Assembly: GCA_037200685.1 (NCBI GenBank)
Contig: JBBCIG010000014.1
Span: 310,001 to 374,000, forward strand
Reading direction: 5' to 3'
From: JAJKIP01 sp037200685
GTDB lineage: Bacteria > Bacteroidota > Bacteroidia > Chitinophagales > Chitinophagaceae
Length of the DNA: 64,000 nt
Under the pieces are notes generated by a model that worked only from the letters and a program-made list of their open reading frames with translations, made no database searches and was not told the origin of the DNA. Shown here piece after piece: positions 9,495 to 17,779 of this stretch (within the stretch, counting starts at the first letter, position 1; each line of letters starts with the position of its first letter). Position numbers and translations under genes: made by a program.

Positions 9495-9505
9495 ATTATT
9501 TTTTC

Positions 9506-9670
9506 GCCAAACTGCATTGCTACTATCGGCTTCGTTGCGACGCTCCATTCATCCCTGCCTACCGGCAGGCAGGTTTCTGTTCTCTACTGAGCAAATATTG
9601 AAGCTTCATCAATTATCGGACTTTTTGCCGATTGCTTATTGCCCATTGCCTGTTGCCACTTGCCTATTGT
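9506..9670 (-). repeat. Dispersed repeat copy 2 plus degenerate TTGCC-type tandem repeat
   Basis: Bases 9506-9597 carry the reverse-orientation head (AAACTGCATTGCTACTATCGG, GTTGCGACGCTCC) with an inserted palindrome CCTGCC-TACC-GGCAGG. Bases 9626-9670 are a tandem run of roughly nine-base units of the form (A/T)TTGCC(T/C)A. The block fills the space between two convergent genes and its end touches the 3' end of the following minus-strand gene. Confidence 0.75.
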
Positions 9671-10248
9671 TTCACGTACACAAACTCCTCCCCTTTCATC
9701 ATCGGGTGTTTGCCTTTTAATCCTTCTTTAGTTATCGCCAACTTGAAATCATTAAAGAAAAATTCAACGAGCCACGGTTCAAAACGAAATTCAAAATAAT
9801 TGTGTTTGGGATTGTCGACAGTAAAAACAGAAAAACGTTCCGGGCAAAATTCAAATACCAGCGAGATGTTTGATACATCCTGTTTCGGAAAACTTATCAT
9901 TCCATCACTATTCGCAGGCCGCCATGATTCTTTGGTATCTTTTTCCAAATTACCGTAAACATATCGCAGCACATTCTGGTTCTTATCAGTGATCTTTACA
10001 GTAACCCCATCATCGCCGGCAGTTTTACTTTCCAGCAACGCGAAATCTTTTCCGCTCCATATTTTACTTTGCAAAATAAGCCGGCCGTTTTCCGTTTTCC
10101 ATTCACCGGAGCCATACCTGTCCAATGCCCCGTAAGCAAGAAAAAACTGGAATGTATTATCGCTATTCAATTTAAAACCGGATGCCATTTCCGGCACCCC
10201 GCGCAGGTAGTATTCTCCTGCTATTTCCGTGGTGGTTGATTTATTCAT
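9664..10248 (-). CDS. Conserved hypothetical protein (194 aa)
   Basis: An uncharacterised soluble protein. The N-terminal part reads GEYYLRGVPEMASGFKLN followed by DNTFQFFLAYGALDRYGSGEW, a pattern typical of small lipocalin-like or META-like beta barrels that describe a parameter-versus-background scale, but the similarity is only suggestive. There is no signal peptide. I prefer the ATG at 10248 because the ten residues upstream (from 10278) are not family-like. It is divergent from the serine palmitoyltransferase gene with 100 bases between starts. No function is proposed. Confidence 0.65.
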   Translation of the reverse strand: MNKSTTTEIAGEYYLRGVPEMASGFKLNSDNTFQFFLAYGALDRYGSGEWKTENGRLILQSKIWSGKDFALLESKTAGDDGVTVKITDKNQNVLRYVYGNLEKDTKESWRPANSDGMISFPKQDVSNISLVFEFCPERFSVFTVDNPKHNYFEFRFEPWLVEFFFNDFKLAITKEGLKGKHPMMKGEEFVYVKQ

Positions 10249-10349
10249 AAGATTAAGGTACAATATATTACCACACATTATTCACCTTTGTCCATTAGCA
10301 TCAAAAGCTTATTTTTGCAACATCTAACCACTGATAACAAAATCATTAT

Positions 10350-11606
10350 ATGGCGGATATATTTGAGCGTTTGTTAAAACACTATGGCCCCATCGGGCAG
10401 CATCGTGAAAGAGCACATGGCTATTTTGCATTTCCTAAATTAGAAGGTGAGATTGGCAGCCGCATGAAATTTCGTGGAAAGGAAATGATCGTATGGAGTT
10501 TGAATAATTATCTCGGTCTTGCCAACCATCCCGAAGTAAGAAAAGCGGATGCGGATGGCGCAAAAGATTTTGGCCTCGCCCTTCCTATGGGCGCACGGAT
10601 GATGAGCGGCAATAGCAATCACCACGAACAATTAGAAAGTGAACTGGCTTCTTTCGTTATGAAAGAAGATTCTATATTATTGAATTACGGCTACCAGGGC
10701 ATGTCGAGCCTGATTGATGTATTGTGCAGCCGTCACGATATTATTATATACGACGGGGAAAGCCACGCCTGTATTATTGATGGATTGCGCATGCATGCGG
10801 GCCATCGTTATGTTTTCAAACACAATGATATCGCCGATTGCGAAAAACAATTACAACGTGCCACTGCATTGATTGAAAAGCAGCAGGCCGGCGGGATATT
10901 GCTTATTACCGAAGGAGTTTTCGGTATGGCAGGCGACCAGGGAAAAATGAAAGAGATCGTCGCATTGAAAAAGAATTACGAATTCCGCTTGCTCGTGGAT
11001 GATGCACATGGCTTCGGTACGCTGGGAAAAACCGGCGCTGGTGCAGGTGAAGAGCAAGGCGTGCAGGATGATATTGATATATATTTTTCTACGTTCGCCA
11101 AATCAATGGCATCCATCGGCGCTTTTATCGCAGGTGATAAAAACATCATTGACTATATACGTTATAATATCCGTTCACAAATATTCGCTAAGAGTTTGCC
11201 GATGCCATTGGTTATCGGCAATCTTAAACGCCTGGAGTTATTACGTACCAAACCGGATTTGAAAGAAAAGCTCTGGGAAAATGCGACCAAACTTCAAAAA
11301 GGATTAAAAGAAAGAGGGTTTGATATAGGCAAAACGGATTCTGTTGTTACACCCGTATACATGAAAGGCGATGTGCCCGAAGCCACCGCTATGGTGATGG
11401 ACCTCCGCGAAAATTATCACATCTTTTGTTCCATCGTTGTATATCCCGTTATTCCAAAAGGACATATTATTTATCGCCTCATCCCGACCGCTGTACATAC
11501 AGATGCGGATATTGAAGCAACGCTGAAAGCATTTTCTGAAACAAAGAAAAAGCTCGATGCCGGCGAATACAAAGTGGAAGCCATTCCTGATATGGCGGAA
11601 GCATAA
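10350..11606 (+). CDS. spt: Serine palmitoyltransferase (alpha-oxoamine synthase family)
   Basis: The 418-residue protein belongs to the PLP-dependent alpha-oxoamine synthases. Visible marks are NNYLGLANHPEV, PMGARMMSGNSNHHEQLE, LLVDDAHGFGTLG with the PLP-contacting Asp and His, and YFSTFAKSMASIGAFIAG with the Schiff-base lysine in FAKS. The opening MADIFERLLKHYGPIG and the MGARMMSGN segment match the Bacteroidota serine palmitoyltransferase rather than 8-amino-7-oxononanoate or 2-amino-3-ketobutyrate enzymes. It condenses serine with a long-chain acyl-CoA to 3-ketosphinganine, the first step in sphingolipid formation. It stands alone, with no bio or other sphingolipid genes beside it. Confidence 0.85.
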   Translation: MADIFERLLKHYGPIGQHRERAHGYFAFPKLEGEIGSRMKFRGKEMIVWSLNNYLGLANHPEVRKADADGAKDFGLALPMGARMMSGNSNHHEQLESELASFVMKEDSILLNYGYQGMSSLIDVLCSRHDIIIYDGESHACIIDGLRMHAGHRYVFKHNDIADCEKQLQRATALIEKQQAGGILLITEGVFGMAGDQGKMKEIVALKKNYEFRLLVDDAHGFGTLGKTGAGAGEEQGVQDDIDIYFSTFAKSMASIGAFIAGDKNIIDYIRYNIRSQIFAKSLPMPLVIGNLKRLELLRTKPDLKEKLWENATKLQKGLKERGFDIGKTDSVVTPVYMKGDVPEATAMVMDLRENYHIFCSIVVYPVIPKGHIIYRLIPTAVHTDADIEATLKAFSETKKKLDAGEYKVEAIPDMAEA

Positions 11607-11913
11607 TAAGTATGGAATAATATTTTGTAGCCAAGCTTCAGTGCTACTAGCATCGCCTGTTGCGTCGCACTCTTCATCGTTCGGTAATTCTACTGAGCAT
11701 TGTCGAAGACCCCGATGTTTGCCGGGGTGCCGCTCCCGATGGCTATCTGGACTTCATTTTTCTGTTCTTTACTGAGCATTTGGGCAGATGTCGCCGAAAA
11801 TGGTGGCTTAATAAATAAATTCTCTACTTCATATCACTACTCAATGAGATATCCGGCCGATGAATAAAGCCAGGTAAGAATATATTCCCATCTTCATTAA
11901 TTTTATCAACAAA
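11607..11913 (-). repeat. Intergenic block with dispersed repeat copy 3 (reverse)
   Basis: The 307-base gap holds the head AGCCAAGCTTCAGTGCTACT at 11629, followed by GCATCGCCTGTTGCGTCGC and the tail variant with TTCGGTAATTCTACTGAGCA and the hairpin CCCCGATGTTTGCCGGGG, ending near 11785. The remaining 120 bases before the DinB gene are AT-rich and show no recognisable signal beyond a likely promoter region. Confidence 0.8.
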
Positions 11914-12444
11914 GTGGAGCGACAAACAATCATACAATTACTTAAGGAAAAGCATAGCGCATTTATCGCCTTTATAAATGGCCTGACCGATGAAGAATTT
12001 TTATTTGCTTATCAACAAAAATGGACGGCAGGACAACAACTTGATCACATTTATCTTTCGGTAAAGCCAGTTGCCCTTGCATTAAGTTTACCTAAATCTT
12101 TAATTCGCTTACTATTTGGAAAAGCAAACCGGTCTGGCAGAACCTATGAAGAACTGGTAAAGAAATATTTAATCAAATTAGAAAACGGCGCCAAATCAAC
12201 GAGACAATTTATTCCGAAAAATGTCAGACTAAACCAAAAAGAAACAATCAGCAAAGCGTTGAAGAAAAAAGTGGATATTTTATGTTCAAAAATAGAAAAG
12301 TTTACGGAACAAGAACTTGACACGTTAATCTTACCGCATCCATTATTAGGCAAATTGACGGTAAGAGAAATGCTATATTTTACAATTTATCATGTTGGGC
12401 ATCACCACGAAGCAACAAAACGAAACCTGGAAGCATCAAGCTAG
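11914..12444 (+). CDS. DinB family protein
   Basis: A 176-residue helical protein with the DinB/YfiT-like metal-binding layout: a histidine in the KWTAGQQLDHIYLSV helix and a pair near the C-terminus in FTIYHVGHHHEATKRN. DinB-superfamily proteins are four-helix bundles that often bind a divalent metal and act as thiol-dependent S-transferases or are of unknown role. Translation must begin at a GTG (11914), since no in-frame ATG gives a full first helix. The gene is flanked on both sides by members of the dispersed repeat family. Confidence 0.82.
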   Translation: MERQTIIQLLKEKHSAFIAFINGLTDEEFLFAYQQKWTAGQQLDHIYLSVKPVALALSLPKSLIRLLFGKANRSGRTYEELVKKYLIKLENGAKSTRQFIPKNVRLNQKETISKALKKKVDILCSKIEKFTEQELDTLILPHPLLGKLTVREMLYFTIYHVGHHHEATKRNLEASS

Positions 12445-12447
12445 TGA

Positions 12448-12665
12448 GACAGTCACCAAAATGCTCATCCTTGTTAATGTCTTACAAGAATGCGACCATT
12501 CGGCTTCGCTCCCACGACATTCGTCGGGGCAGGCATGGTAATCCCGATAGTTATCAGGAGCGACGCCCCGACAAACATCGGAGTCTTCGACAATTGCTGA
12601 ATAGCGAACAGGAAGATGAACGGAGCGTCGCAACAGACGATGCTAGTAGCACTACAGCCGGTTAA
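12448..12665 (+). repeat. Dispersed repeat copy 4 (forward, long hairpin form)
   Basis: This 218-base copy contains the nested palindrome at 12523-12571 (outer arms GTCGGGGC / GCCCCGAC, inner arms TCCCGATA / TATC-GGA) and ends in the conserved head GATGAACGGAGCGTCGCAAC ... GATGCTAGTAGCACTACAGCC. It is nearly identical along its length to the copy at 60115-60336. It ends about 20 bases upstream of the -33 box of the arsR promoter. Confidence 0.85.
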
Positions 12666-12685
12666 CTAATTATTTCAAAAAAAAA

Positions 12686-12735
12686 TTTGCGTAGTTATTT
12701 GACTACACATATATTTGTAGTCAAATAACTACATA
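12686..12735 (+). promoter_or_regulatory. Bacteroidota promoter inside a perfect inverted repeat (likely ArsR operator)
   Basis: A 17-bp perfect inverted repeat spans 12691-12707 and 12716-12732 (arms GTAGTTATTTGACTACA and its complement) with an 8-base spacer. A -33 box TTTG lies at 12686-12689 and a -7 box TATATTTG, matching TAnnTTTG, at 12710-12717, with a 20-base gap. The repeat covers the promoter and ends three bases before the arsR start codon at 12736. The layout predicts a transcript with a leader of only about a dozen bases and direct autorepression by the ArsR dimer. Confidence 0.85.
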
Positions 12736-13056
12736 ATGAATTTACGACGAGATGTATTTCAAGCATTAGCCGATCCGACAAGAAGAGCTATACTGCTATT
12801 GGTGGCTTCGCAATCGATGACAGCCGGCGCCATCGCCGCCAACTTTGACACAGCAAGGCCGACCGTTTCCAAACACCTGCAAATACTTACCGAGTGTGAA
12901 TTGCTGAAACAAGAACAAAACGGCAGGGAGATATCTTATCACATCAATGCAAAAAAAATGAAAGAAGTATCGGATTTTATTGAACAATTCCGGAACATGT
13001 GGGATGCCCGGTTTAATAAATTAGAAACGATTATGAAAAAATATAAAAGCAAATAA
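12736..13056 (+). CDS. ArsR/SmtB family winged-helix transcriptional repressor
   Basis: A 106-residue regulator with the winged helix centred on ADPTRRAILLLVASQSMTAG, recognition helix FDTARPTVSKHLQILTECEL, and beta wing KQEQNGREISYHINAKKM. No clustered Cys or His metal-binding residues are visible, so it belongs to the non-metal-sensing branch usually found upstream of SRPBCC proteins. It begins immediately after a perfect inverted repeat containing its own promoter, which points to autoregulation. The next gene starts two bases after its stop, and up to six further genes follow on the same strand. Confidence 0.92.
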   Translation: MNLRRDVFQALADPTRRAILLLVASQSMTAGAIAANFDTARPTVSKHLQILTECELLKQEQNGREISYHINAKKMKEVSDFIEQFRNMWDARFNKLETIMKKYKSK

Positions 13057-13057
13057 C

Positions 13058-13525
13058 ATGGAACGAAAAACAAAAATAAATGCGGAAGATGGTAAACAGG
13101 ATTTAGTGATTACAAGAGAATTCGATTTGCCATTGGAATTATTGTTTAAAGCATACGCCGAGTCCGAGCTTGTTGAGCAATGGATGGGAACCAAAGTAAT
13201 GAAACTGGAAAATAAAAAGCACGGTGGTTACCAATTTGTAACAAGTGATGCCAAAGGAAACGTAGTGTTCCGGGCCAATGGCGTAGTTCATGATTTTGTT
13301 CCGAACCAAAAAATCATACGGACATTTGAAATGGAGAACACCCCTTTTCCCGTGCAGCTTGAGTTCCTGGAGTTTGAGCAACTTACTGACGATACCAGCA
13401 AACTCACGATGCAAATAGTATATAAATCAGTCGCAGACAGGGACCAAATGCTGCAGTTGCCTTTTGCGCAAGGTATAAATATGGCGCATGACCGGTTACA
13501 AGACATCGTACGCAAACTTGCCTGA
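13058..13525 (+). CDS. SRPBCC domain protein (AHSA1/START-like)
   Basis: A 155-residue protein beginning with the hallmark LVITREFDLPLELLFKAYAE ... VEQWMG of AHSA1-type START-fold proteins and ending in a long C-terminal helix (FAQGINMAHDRLQDIVRKL). Such proteins bind a hydrophobic ligand in a helix-grip cavity. The pairing of an ArsR regulator with an SRPBCC protein two bases downstream is very common in many phyla, suggesting the SRPBCC protein supplies or removes the ligand sensed by the repressor, but this is inference. Confidence 0.9.
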   Translation: MERKTKINAEDGKQDLVITREFDLPLELLFKAYAESELVEQWMGTKVMKLENKKHGGYQFVTSDAKGNVVFRANGVVHDFVPNQKIIRTFEMENTPFPVQLEFLEFEQLTDDTSKLTMQIVYKSVADRDQMLQLPFAQGINMAHDRLQDIVRKLA

Positions 13526-13551
13526 CGACAGCCAGGTTAAAATAACACAAC

Positions 13552-13938
13552 ATGAAAAAGAAAAAATTAATCATCTATTGGATTGCAACAGCTTTATTGG
13601 CTTTCGGCATGCTGGGAAGTGGACTGGCGCAACTATTTCATGCAAAGGCGATGGTTGACCTGGTTGTTCCTTTAGGTTATCCACTATATTTCCTGTACAT
13701 TATCGGTGTTTGGAAAATACTTGGAGTAATAACTATTTTAGTCCCGGGATTTAAATTGCTTAAAGAATGGGCCTATGCCGGTTTCTTTTTTGTTATGACA
13801 GGGGCGCTTATTTCGCATTTGGCAAGTGGTGATGATGATCTCAAGCAAATTATTGGCCCATTCATGCAGACTGTTTTTATTATTTTGTCGTGGTATTTCA
13901 GGCCTGCGGATAGAAAGATTGTTTTAGCTAATCAATAA
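13552..13938 (+). CDS. DoxX family protein
   Basis: A 128-residue protein with four hydrophobic helices: IIYWIATALLAFGMLGSGL near the N-terminus, then GYPLYFLYIIGVWKILGVIT, YAGFFFVMTGALISHLA, and a final helix FMQTVFIILSWYF. This is the DoxX-like arrangement seen frequently behind arsR-SRPBCC pairs. It would be an inner-membrane protein of unassigned redox or transport role. It sits 26 bases behind the SRPBCC gene and two bases (or eleven, with the preferred start) ahead of the DUF4256 gene, consistent with one transcript. Confidence 0.85.
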   Translation: MKKKKLIIYWIATALLAFGMLGSGLAQLFHAKAMVDLVVPLGYPLYFLYIIGVWKILGVITILVPGFKLLKEWAYAGFFFVMTGALISHLASGDDDLKQIIGPFMQTVFIILSWYFRPADRKIVLANQ

Positions 13939-13948
13939 ATTGAATAGA

Positions 13949-14497
13949 ATGAAAAAAAAATTGTCGCCAAAAGAACATGAAGAGCTACTCAAAATATTAA
14001 AAGTCCGTTTTGAGAAAAATAAGGATCGCCATAAAGGAATTGAATGGACGAAAGTGCAGGCAAAACTGGAAGCGAACCCCGAAAAATTATGGTCGCTTGA
14101 TGAAATGGAGCTAACCGGCGGTGAACCGGATGTTGTTGGCCATGATAAAAAAACGGGTGAATATATTTTTTATGATTGTTCGGCAGAAAGTCCCAAAGAC
14201 CGCAGAAGTATTTGTTATGACCGCAAAGCGCTGGATTCAAGAAAAGAACATAAACCCAAAAACAGCGCAATGGATATGGCTGCTGAGATGGGCATTGAAA
14301 TTTTAACGGAAGAACAATACCGGGAGCTGCAGCAACTGGGAAATTTCGATATGAAAACATCGAGCTGGATAATAACACCTGCTGCTATCAGGAAACTCGG
14401 CGGCGCTTTATTTTGCGACCGCCGCTACGATACTGTCTTCTTATATCACAACGGTGCCGAATCATACTATGCCGCCAGGGTTTTCGCGGCTCGTTAA
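13949..14497 (+). CDS. DUF4256 family protein
   Basis: A 182-residue soluble protein with family markers: KVQAKLEANPEKLWSLDEME, GGEPDVVGHD, YIFYDCSAESPKDRRSICYD and TSSWIITPAAIRKLGGALFCD. I use the ATG at 13949; a TTG nine bases upstream also lies in frame. DUF4256 proteins are widespread in bacteria and lack an assigned activity. The abundance of conserved Asp, Cys and Arg suggests an enzyme. Its position in the ArsR-led run suggests coregulation with the SRPBCC and DoxX genes. Confidence 0.85.
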   Translation: MKKKLSPKEHEELLKILKVRFEKNKDRHKGIEWTKVQAKLEANPEKLWSLDEMELTGGEPDVVGHDKKTGEYIFYDCSAESPKDRRSICYDRKALDSRKEHKPKNSAMDMAAEMGIEILTEEQYRELQQLGNFDMKTSSWIITPAAIRKLGGALFCDRRYDTVFLYHNGAESYYAARVFAAR

Positions 14498-14519
14498 GGG
14501 TTTAATAAAATAATATGCT

Positions 14520-15113
14520 ATGACAAAAAGTGGAATGAACCCGAAAGTTGATTTTTATTTTAGTAAAAATAAAAAGTGGCAGGAAGAAATAGAGAAATTG
14601 AGAATGATCGTTCTTGACTGTGGGCTCAACGAAGAATTGAAGTGGGGCGTTCCCTGTTACACATTCGGGAAAAACAACATTGTTTTAATACATGTATTTA
14701 AAGAATACTGCGCCCTTTTGTTTTTCAAAGGCGCCTTGTTAAATGATGCCAATAGTATTTTAATACAACAAACAAAGAATGTGCAGGCGGCCCGCCAGGC
14801 GCGGTTCACTAATGTTAAGGAAATAGTGAAGTTGAAGACTGTTCTGAAAGCCTATATCTATGAAGCGATTGAAGTGGAAAAAGCCGGCTTGAAAGTAAAT
14901 TTAAAAAAGACTAAAGAATACACCGTTGCCAAAGAGTTTCAAAATAAATTAGGCAAAAGCTCTGCGTTGAAAAAGGCTTTTTATGCGTTGACGCCGGGGC
15001 GGCAAAGAGGGTACTTGCTTTATTTTTCCGCACCCAAACAATCCAAAACCCGGGAGTCGAGGGTTGAAAAATATATGCCGCAAATCCTTAAGGGAAAAGG
15101 ATTAAATGATTAG
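14520..15113 (+). CDS. YdeI/OmpD-associated family protein (DUF1801 + YdhG-like)
   Basis: A 197-residue protein with an N-terminal DUF1801 domain (GLNEELKWGVPCYTFGKNN, then CALLFFKGALLND) and a C-terminal Bacteroidota YdeI extension (LKKAFYALTPGRQRGYLLYF and KQSKTRESRVEKYMPQIL). The second segment is a signature of the bacteriocin-protection or YdeI-like group. In Escherichia coli YdeI is linked to stress resistance, but a role here is not established. It lies 23 bases after the DUF4256 gene and probably belongs to the same transcript. Confidence 0.85.
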   Translation: MTKSGMNPKVDFYFSKNKKWQEEIEKLRMIVLDCGLNEELKWGVPCYTFGKNNIVLIHVFKEYCALLFFKGALLNDANSILIQQTKNVQAARQARFTNVKEIVKLKTVLKAYIYEAIEVEKAGLKVNLKKTKEYTVAKEFQNKLGKSSALKKAFYALTPGRQRGYLLYFSAPKQSKTRESRVEKYMPQILKGKGLND

Positions 15114-15169
15114 TGATCGCATGCTTGAAGGCCTGATTCTAATTAGTTTTGTAACTAACAACATATAGA

Positions 15170-15685
15170 ATGACTTCAATTATCCGGGTCGGCTTAAAAG
15201 ACGCTCAAATACTTTCCGAAATAGCCCCAACCGTTTTTATAGAATCGCATGGAACCAGTGCCAGCGCTGAAGACATAAATAATTATGTAATTGAAAAATA
15301 TAACATCAATGCCTTTCAAGATGAATTAAGCGATACAAAAAACATCTATCACATTATTTATTACAACAACCGCATCGCCGGTTACTCAAAAATAATTTTC
15401 GATACTCCTTATAGCGATAGCCCTGTAAAAAACATCACGAAGCTGGAACGGATTTATTTACTTAAAGAATTTTATGATTTAAAACTGGGTGCAGCACTTT
15501 TCAAATTTAATATTGACCTTTCAAAAAGAAACAACCAAATGGGCATTTGGTTGTTTGTGTGGAAAGAAAACCATCGAGCCATTAATTTTTATAAAAAGAA
15601 TAGCTTTGTGATTATAGGCAGCTATGATTTTAAAATTTCTGAAACGCATTCAAATCCTAATCACCAGATGTTTCTGAAATTCTGA
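15170..15685 (+). CDS. GNAT family N-acetyltransferase
   Basis: The 171-residue protein has the GNAT core: motif A reads KLERIYLLKEFYDLKLGAAL with the acetyl-CoA pyrophosphate loop in degenerate form (KLGAALF instead of G-x-G-x-G/A), followed by the beta-bulge region GIWLFVWKENHRAINFYKKN, typical of the family's fourth and fifth strands. It transfers an acetyl group from acetyl-CoA to an unknown amine acceptor. There are 57 bases between the preceding gene and this one, so an internal promoter is possible. Confidence 0.85.
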   Translation: MTSIIRVGLKDAQILSEIAPTVFIESHGTSASAEDINNYVIEKYNINAFQDELSDTKNIYHIIYYNNRIAGYSKIIFDTPYSDSPVKNITKLERIYLLKEFYDLKLGAALFKFNIDLSKRNNQMGIWLFVWKENHRAINFYKKNSFVIIGSYDFKISETHSNPNHQMFLKF

Positions 15686-15727
15686 ATCAATCTATATCTT
15701 AGCCTCATTCTAAAATAACTCATACGC

Positions 15728-16105
15728 ATGAATACTATCGGGTACTTCGAAATACAATCTTCCGATCCGGGCAGGGATATTAAATTTTATGAATCCATAT
15801 TTAGTTGGAGATTTATAAAGGAAGAATTTGTCCCTATTGAATATTACAGGATTGAAACGAATTCTATTAATGGAGGGCTTTTAAAACGGCCGGCTAATGT
15901 TCCGGCGACTGGAACTGGAACAAATGCTTTTGTATGCTCTATCGAAGTGGAGGACTTCGATGAAGTAAGCAACAAAATAATTGAAGCCGGCGGGCAAATC
16001 GCTTTGCCTAAGTTCGCCATACCCGGCAGGTGCTGGCAGGGATATTTTATCGATTTAGATAATAATACTTTTGGCTTGTTTGAAGTAGACGAAAAGGCCG
16101 GGTAA
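15728..16105 (+). CDS. VOC (glyoxalase/bleomycin-resistance) family protein
   Basis: A 125-residue single-module VOC protein beginning GYFEIQSSDPGRDIKFYESI and containing the metal-site candidates of this fold (an Asp/Glu near the N-terminus and the glutamate in TFGLFEVDE at the end). The segment VCSIEVEDFDEVSNKIIEAG is the conserved second beta-alpha-beta unit. Proteins of this size dimerise to form a metal or ligand site; the substrate is unknown. It is the last gene of the ArsR-led run and its stop lies three bases from the stop of the convergent histidine kinase gene. Confidence 0.88.
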   Translation: MNTIGYFEIQSSDPGRDIKFYESIFSWRFIKEEFVPIEYYRIETNSINGGLLKRPANVPATGTGTNAFVCSIEVEDFDEVSNKIIEAGGQIALPKFAIPGRCWQGYFIDLDNNTFGLFEVDEKAG

Positions 16106-16108
16106 AAA

Positions 16109-17779
16109 TTATTGAGTTGTTTTTGTAAGAGGAAGTGAAAAAGAAAAAATAGCCCCTTTGTTTAATTCACTCTCTACTCCTATTGTTCCTTTATGTTCCC
16201 TGATTACTTCAGAAGAAATATAAAGGCCTATACCCAAACCCGAGGTTAACGAACTTTCACTATCAACCCGGAAGAAGCGTTCAAATATTCTTCTTTTATC
16301 GGCTTCTGATAAACCGATGCCAAAATCCGTTACCGATACTGTTACGTTGTCTTCATCTTTTACAGCCCTGACGATAATTTCATTTTTATCTGGTGAATAT
16401 TTCACGGCATTATTAACAAGGTTCATGACCACTTGTTCTAACCGGTCTGCATTCCCTTGTACAAAAAGGTCAGCGGCGATTTCTTTTTTTATACTAAATG
16501 AAGAATAGATATGCTTGCTGTTTTCAATCCAGGCATTTAAATGATCGCTTAAATTAATTACTTCCGTAGCAAATTTTAATTTGCCCGCCTGTATCTTACT
16601 CATGTCGAGCAGGTCATTGATCAGGTTTTGCAATTTGACCATGGAGCTGCTGGCCTTATGAATATACTGGTAGACTGGTTCCGGCAGATCTTTTTGCGCA
16701 CCCATCAATTGTATATATCCTTTTAAACTGGTCAGCGGCGTTCTTAACTCGTGACTGGCCACGCTAATAAACTCATCTTTTTTATCCAGCTCTTTCCGCT
16801 GGTCTTCGATATCGGTAGAGGTCCCAAACCAGGTGATCACATTGCCGGCTTCATCTTTTAACGGGGTACCATTTGCAAGGTGCCACCTGAATTGCCCGTC
16901 CGCAGCTCTTTTTATACGGTATTCAAAATAAAAATTGGTTTTGTTTTGCACAGCTTCATTCCATGCTTGCACGGTCGCATTAAAATCATCAGGGTGTAAC
17001 GCCTGCTGCGACCCCGCTTCTTTGGATTGATCAAAATTTAACCCCGTATATTCATACCATTGTTTATTAAAATAATCAGCGGAACCGTCGGCCCGTGTTG
17101 TCCATACAATAACAGGAATGTTATCGGCTAAAAATTTGAAATATTCCCGGCTTAAAAACAATTCATGGGTGCGTTCGGTTACTAGTTCTTCGAGGTGCTC
17201 ATTTATTTTTGTAACGGCAAGTTGCGCCTCTTCTAGTTGTTTATTCTTTTGTTTTAATTGCTTCTCGGCTTCTTTTTGAACAGCCAGGTCAGTTAAAATA
17301 ACACTCAGCGCCCTTCCTTCATCTAATTCCAACGACGTAAAAGATAAAAGAAAAGGAACCATTTCGCCGTTCTTATTCTTTAAAAAAATCTCTCCTTTGC
17401 TGTCAGACTTCCATCCCTGTCTCATTAAATCCCCAAACGTTTCTTTTGAACCTTCGTGAATGAAATTGGAAAATGATAGCCCTATGACTTCTGTTAATGG
17501 CAGGCCCACCATAGAAGCAAATTGGGAATTGCTGTATAAAATGACTTCATCGTTACTGAGCGTGACGGCGCCTTCTTTCATTTTCTCAATAAATACGCGG
17601 TAAGTCTGGTCGGCGCTTTTTAATGTGTAGAGTTGGTGTTCATCCCCGCTTTTTACTACCAGTGCATCCACCTGGCCGGTACGGATGGCGTCGATCGTTT
17701 CATTCGCTTCCTGCAACTGCAGGCGCAGCTCTTCCATTTCGGCTAAAAGCGATTCGTATGTTTTCAGGGATGTCTTCAC
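16109..17779 (-). CDS. PAS-PAS sensor histidine kinase of the Kai module
   Basis: A 556-residue soluble kinase with no membrane helices. An N-terminal coiled coil (residues 1-35) leads into a PAS domain (about 57-175), a second coiled coil (175-210), another PAS/PAC domain (about 212-330), then HisKA with the phosphoacceptor H343 in ISVASHELRTPLTSLKGYI, and a HATPase_c domain containing the N, G1 and G2 boxes (NLVNNAVKYSP, VTDFGIGLS, TSGLGIGLYI). No receiver domain is fused. The gene begins directly after the stop of the upstream kaiB gene, so the products are likely cotranslated and functionally linked. It is reminiscent of the SasA output kinase of cyanobacteria but lacks its KaiB-like N-terminal domain. 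Confidence 0.92.
   Translation of the reverse strand: MKTSLKTYESLLAEMEELRLQLQEANETIDAIRTGQVDALVVKSGDEHQLYTLKSADQTYRVFIEKMKEGAVTLSNDEVILYSNSQFASMVGLPLTEVIGLSFSNFIHEGSKETFGDLMRQGWKSDSKGEIFLKNKNGEMVPFLLSFTSLELDEGRALSVILTDLAVQKEAEKQLKQKNKQLEEAQLAVTKINEHLEELVTERTHELFLSREYFKFLADNIPVIVWTTRADGSADYFNKQWYEYTGLNFDQSKEAGSQQALHPDDFNATVQAWNEAVQNKTNFYFEYRIKRAADGQFRWHLANGTPLKDEAGNVITWFGTSTDIEDQRKELDKKDEFISVASHELRTPLTSLKGYIQLMGAQKDLPEPVYQYIHKASSSMVKLQNLINDLLDMSKIQAGKLKFATEVINLSDHLNAWIENSKHIYSSFSIKKEIAADLFVQGNADRLEQVVMNLVNNAVKYSPDKNEIIVRAVKDEDNVTVSVTDFGIGLSEADKRRIFERFFRVDSESSLTSGLGIGLYISSEVIREHKGTIGVESELNKGAIFSFSLPLTKTTQ

Noticed and set aside
12436..12633. Minus-strand open frame with a near-identical relative at 60106-60297
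   Set aside because: Both are translations of the same dispersed repeat; the similarity reflects repeat DNA, not a gene family.
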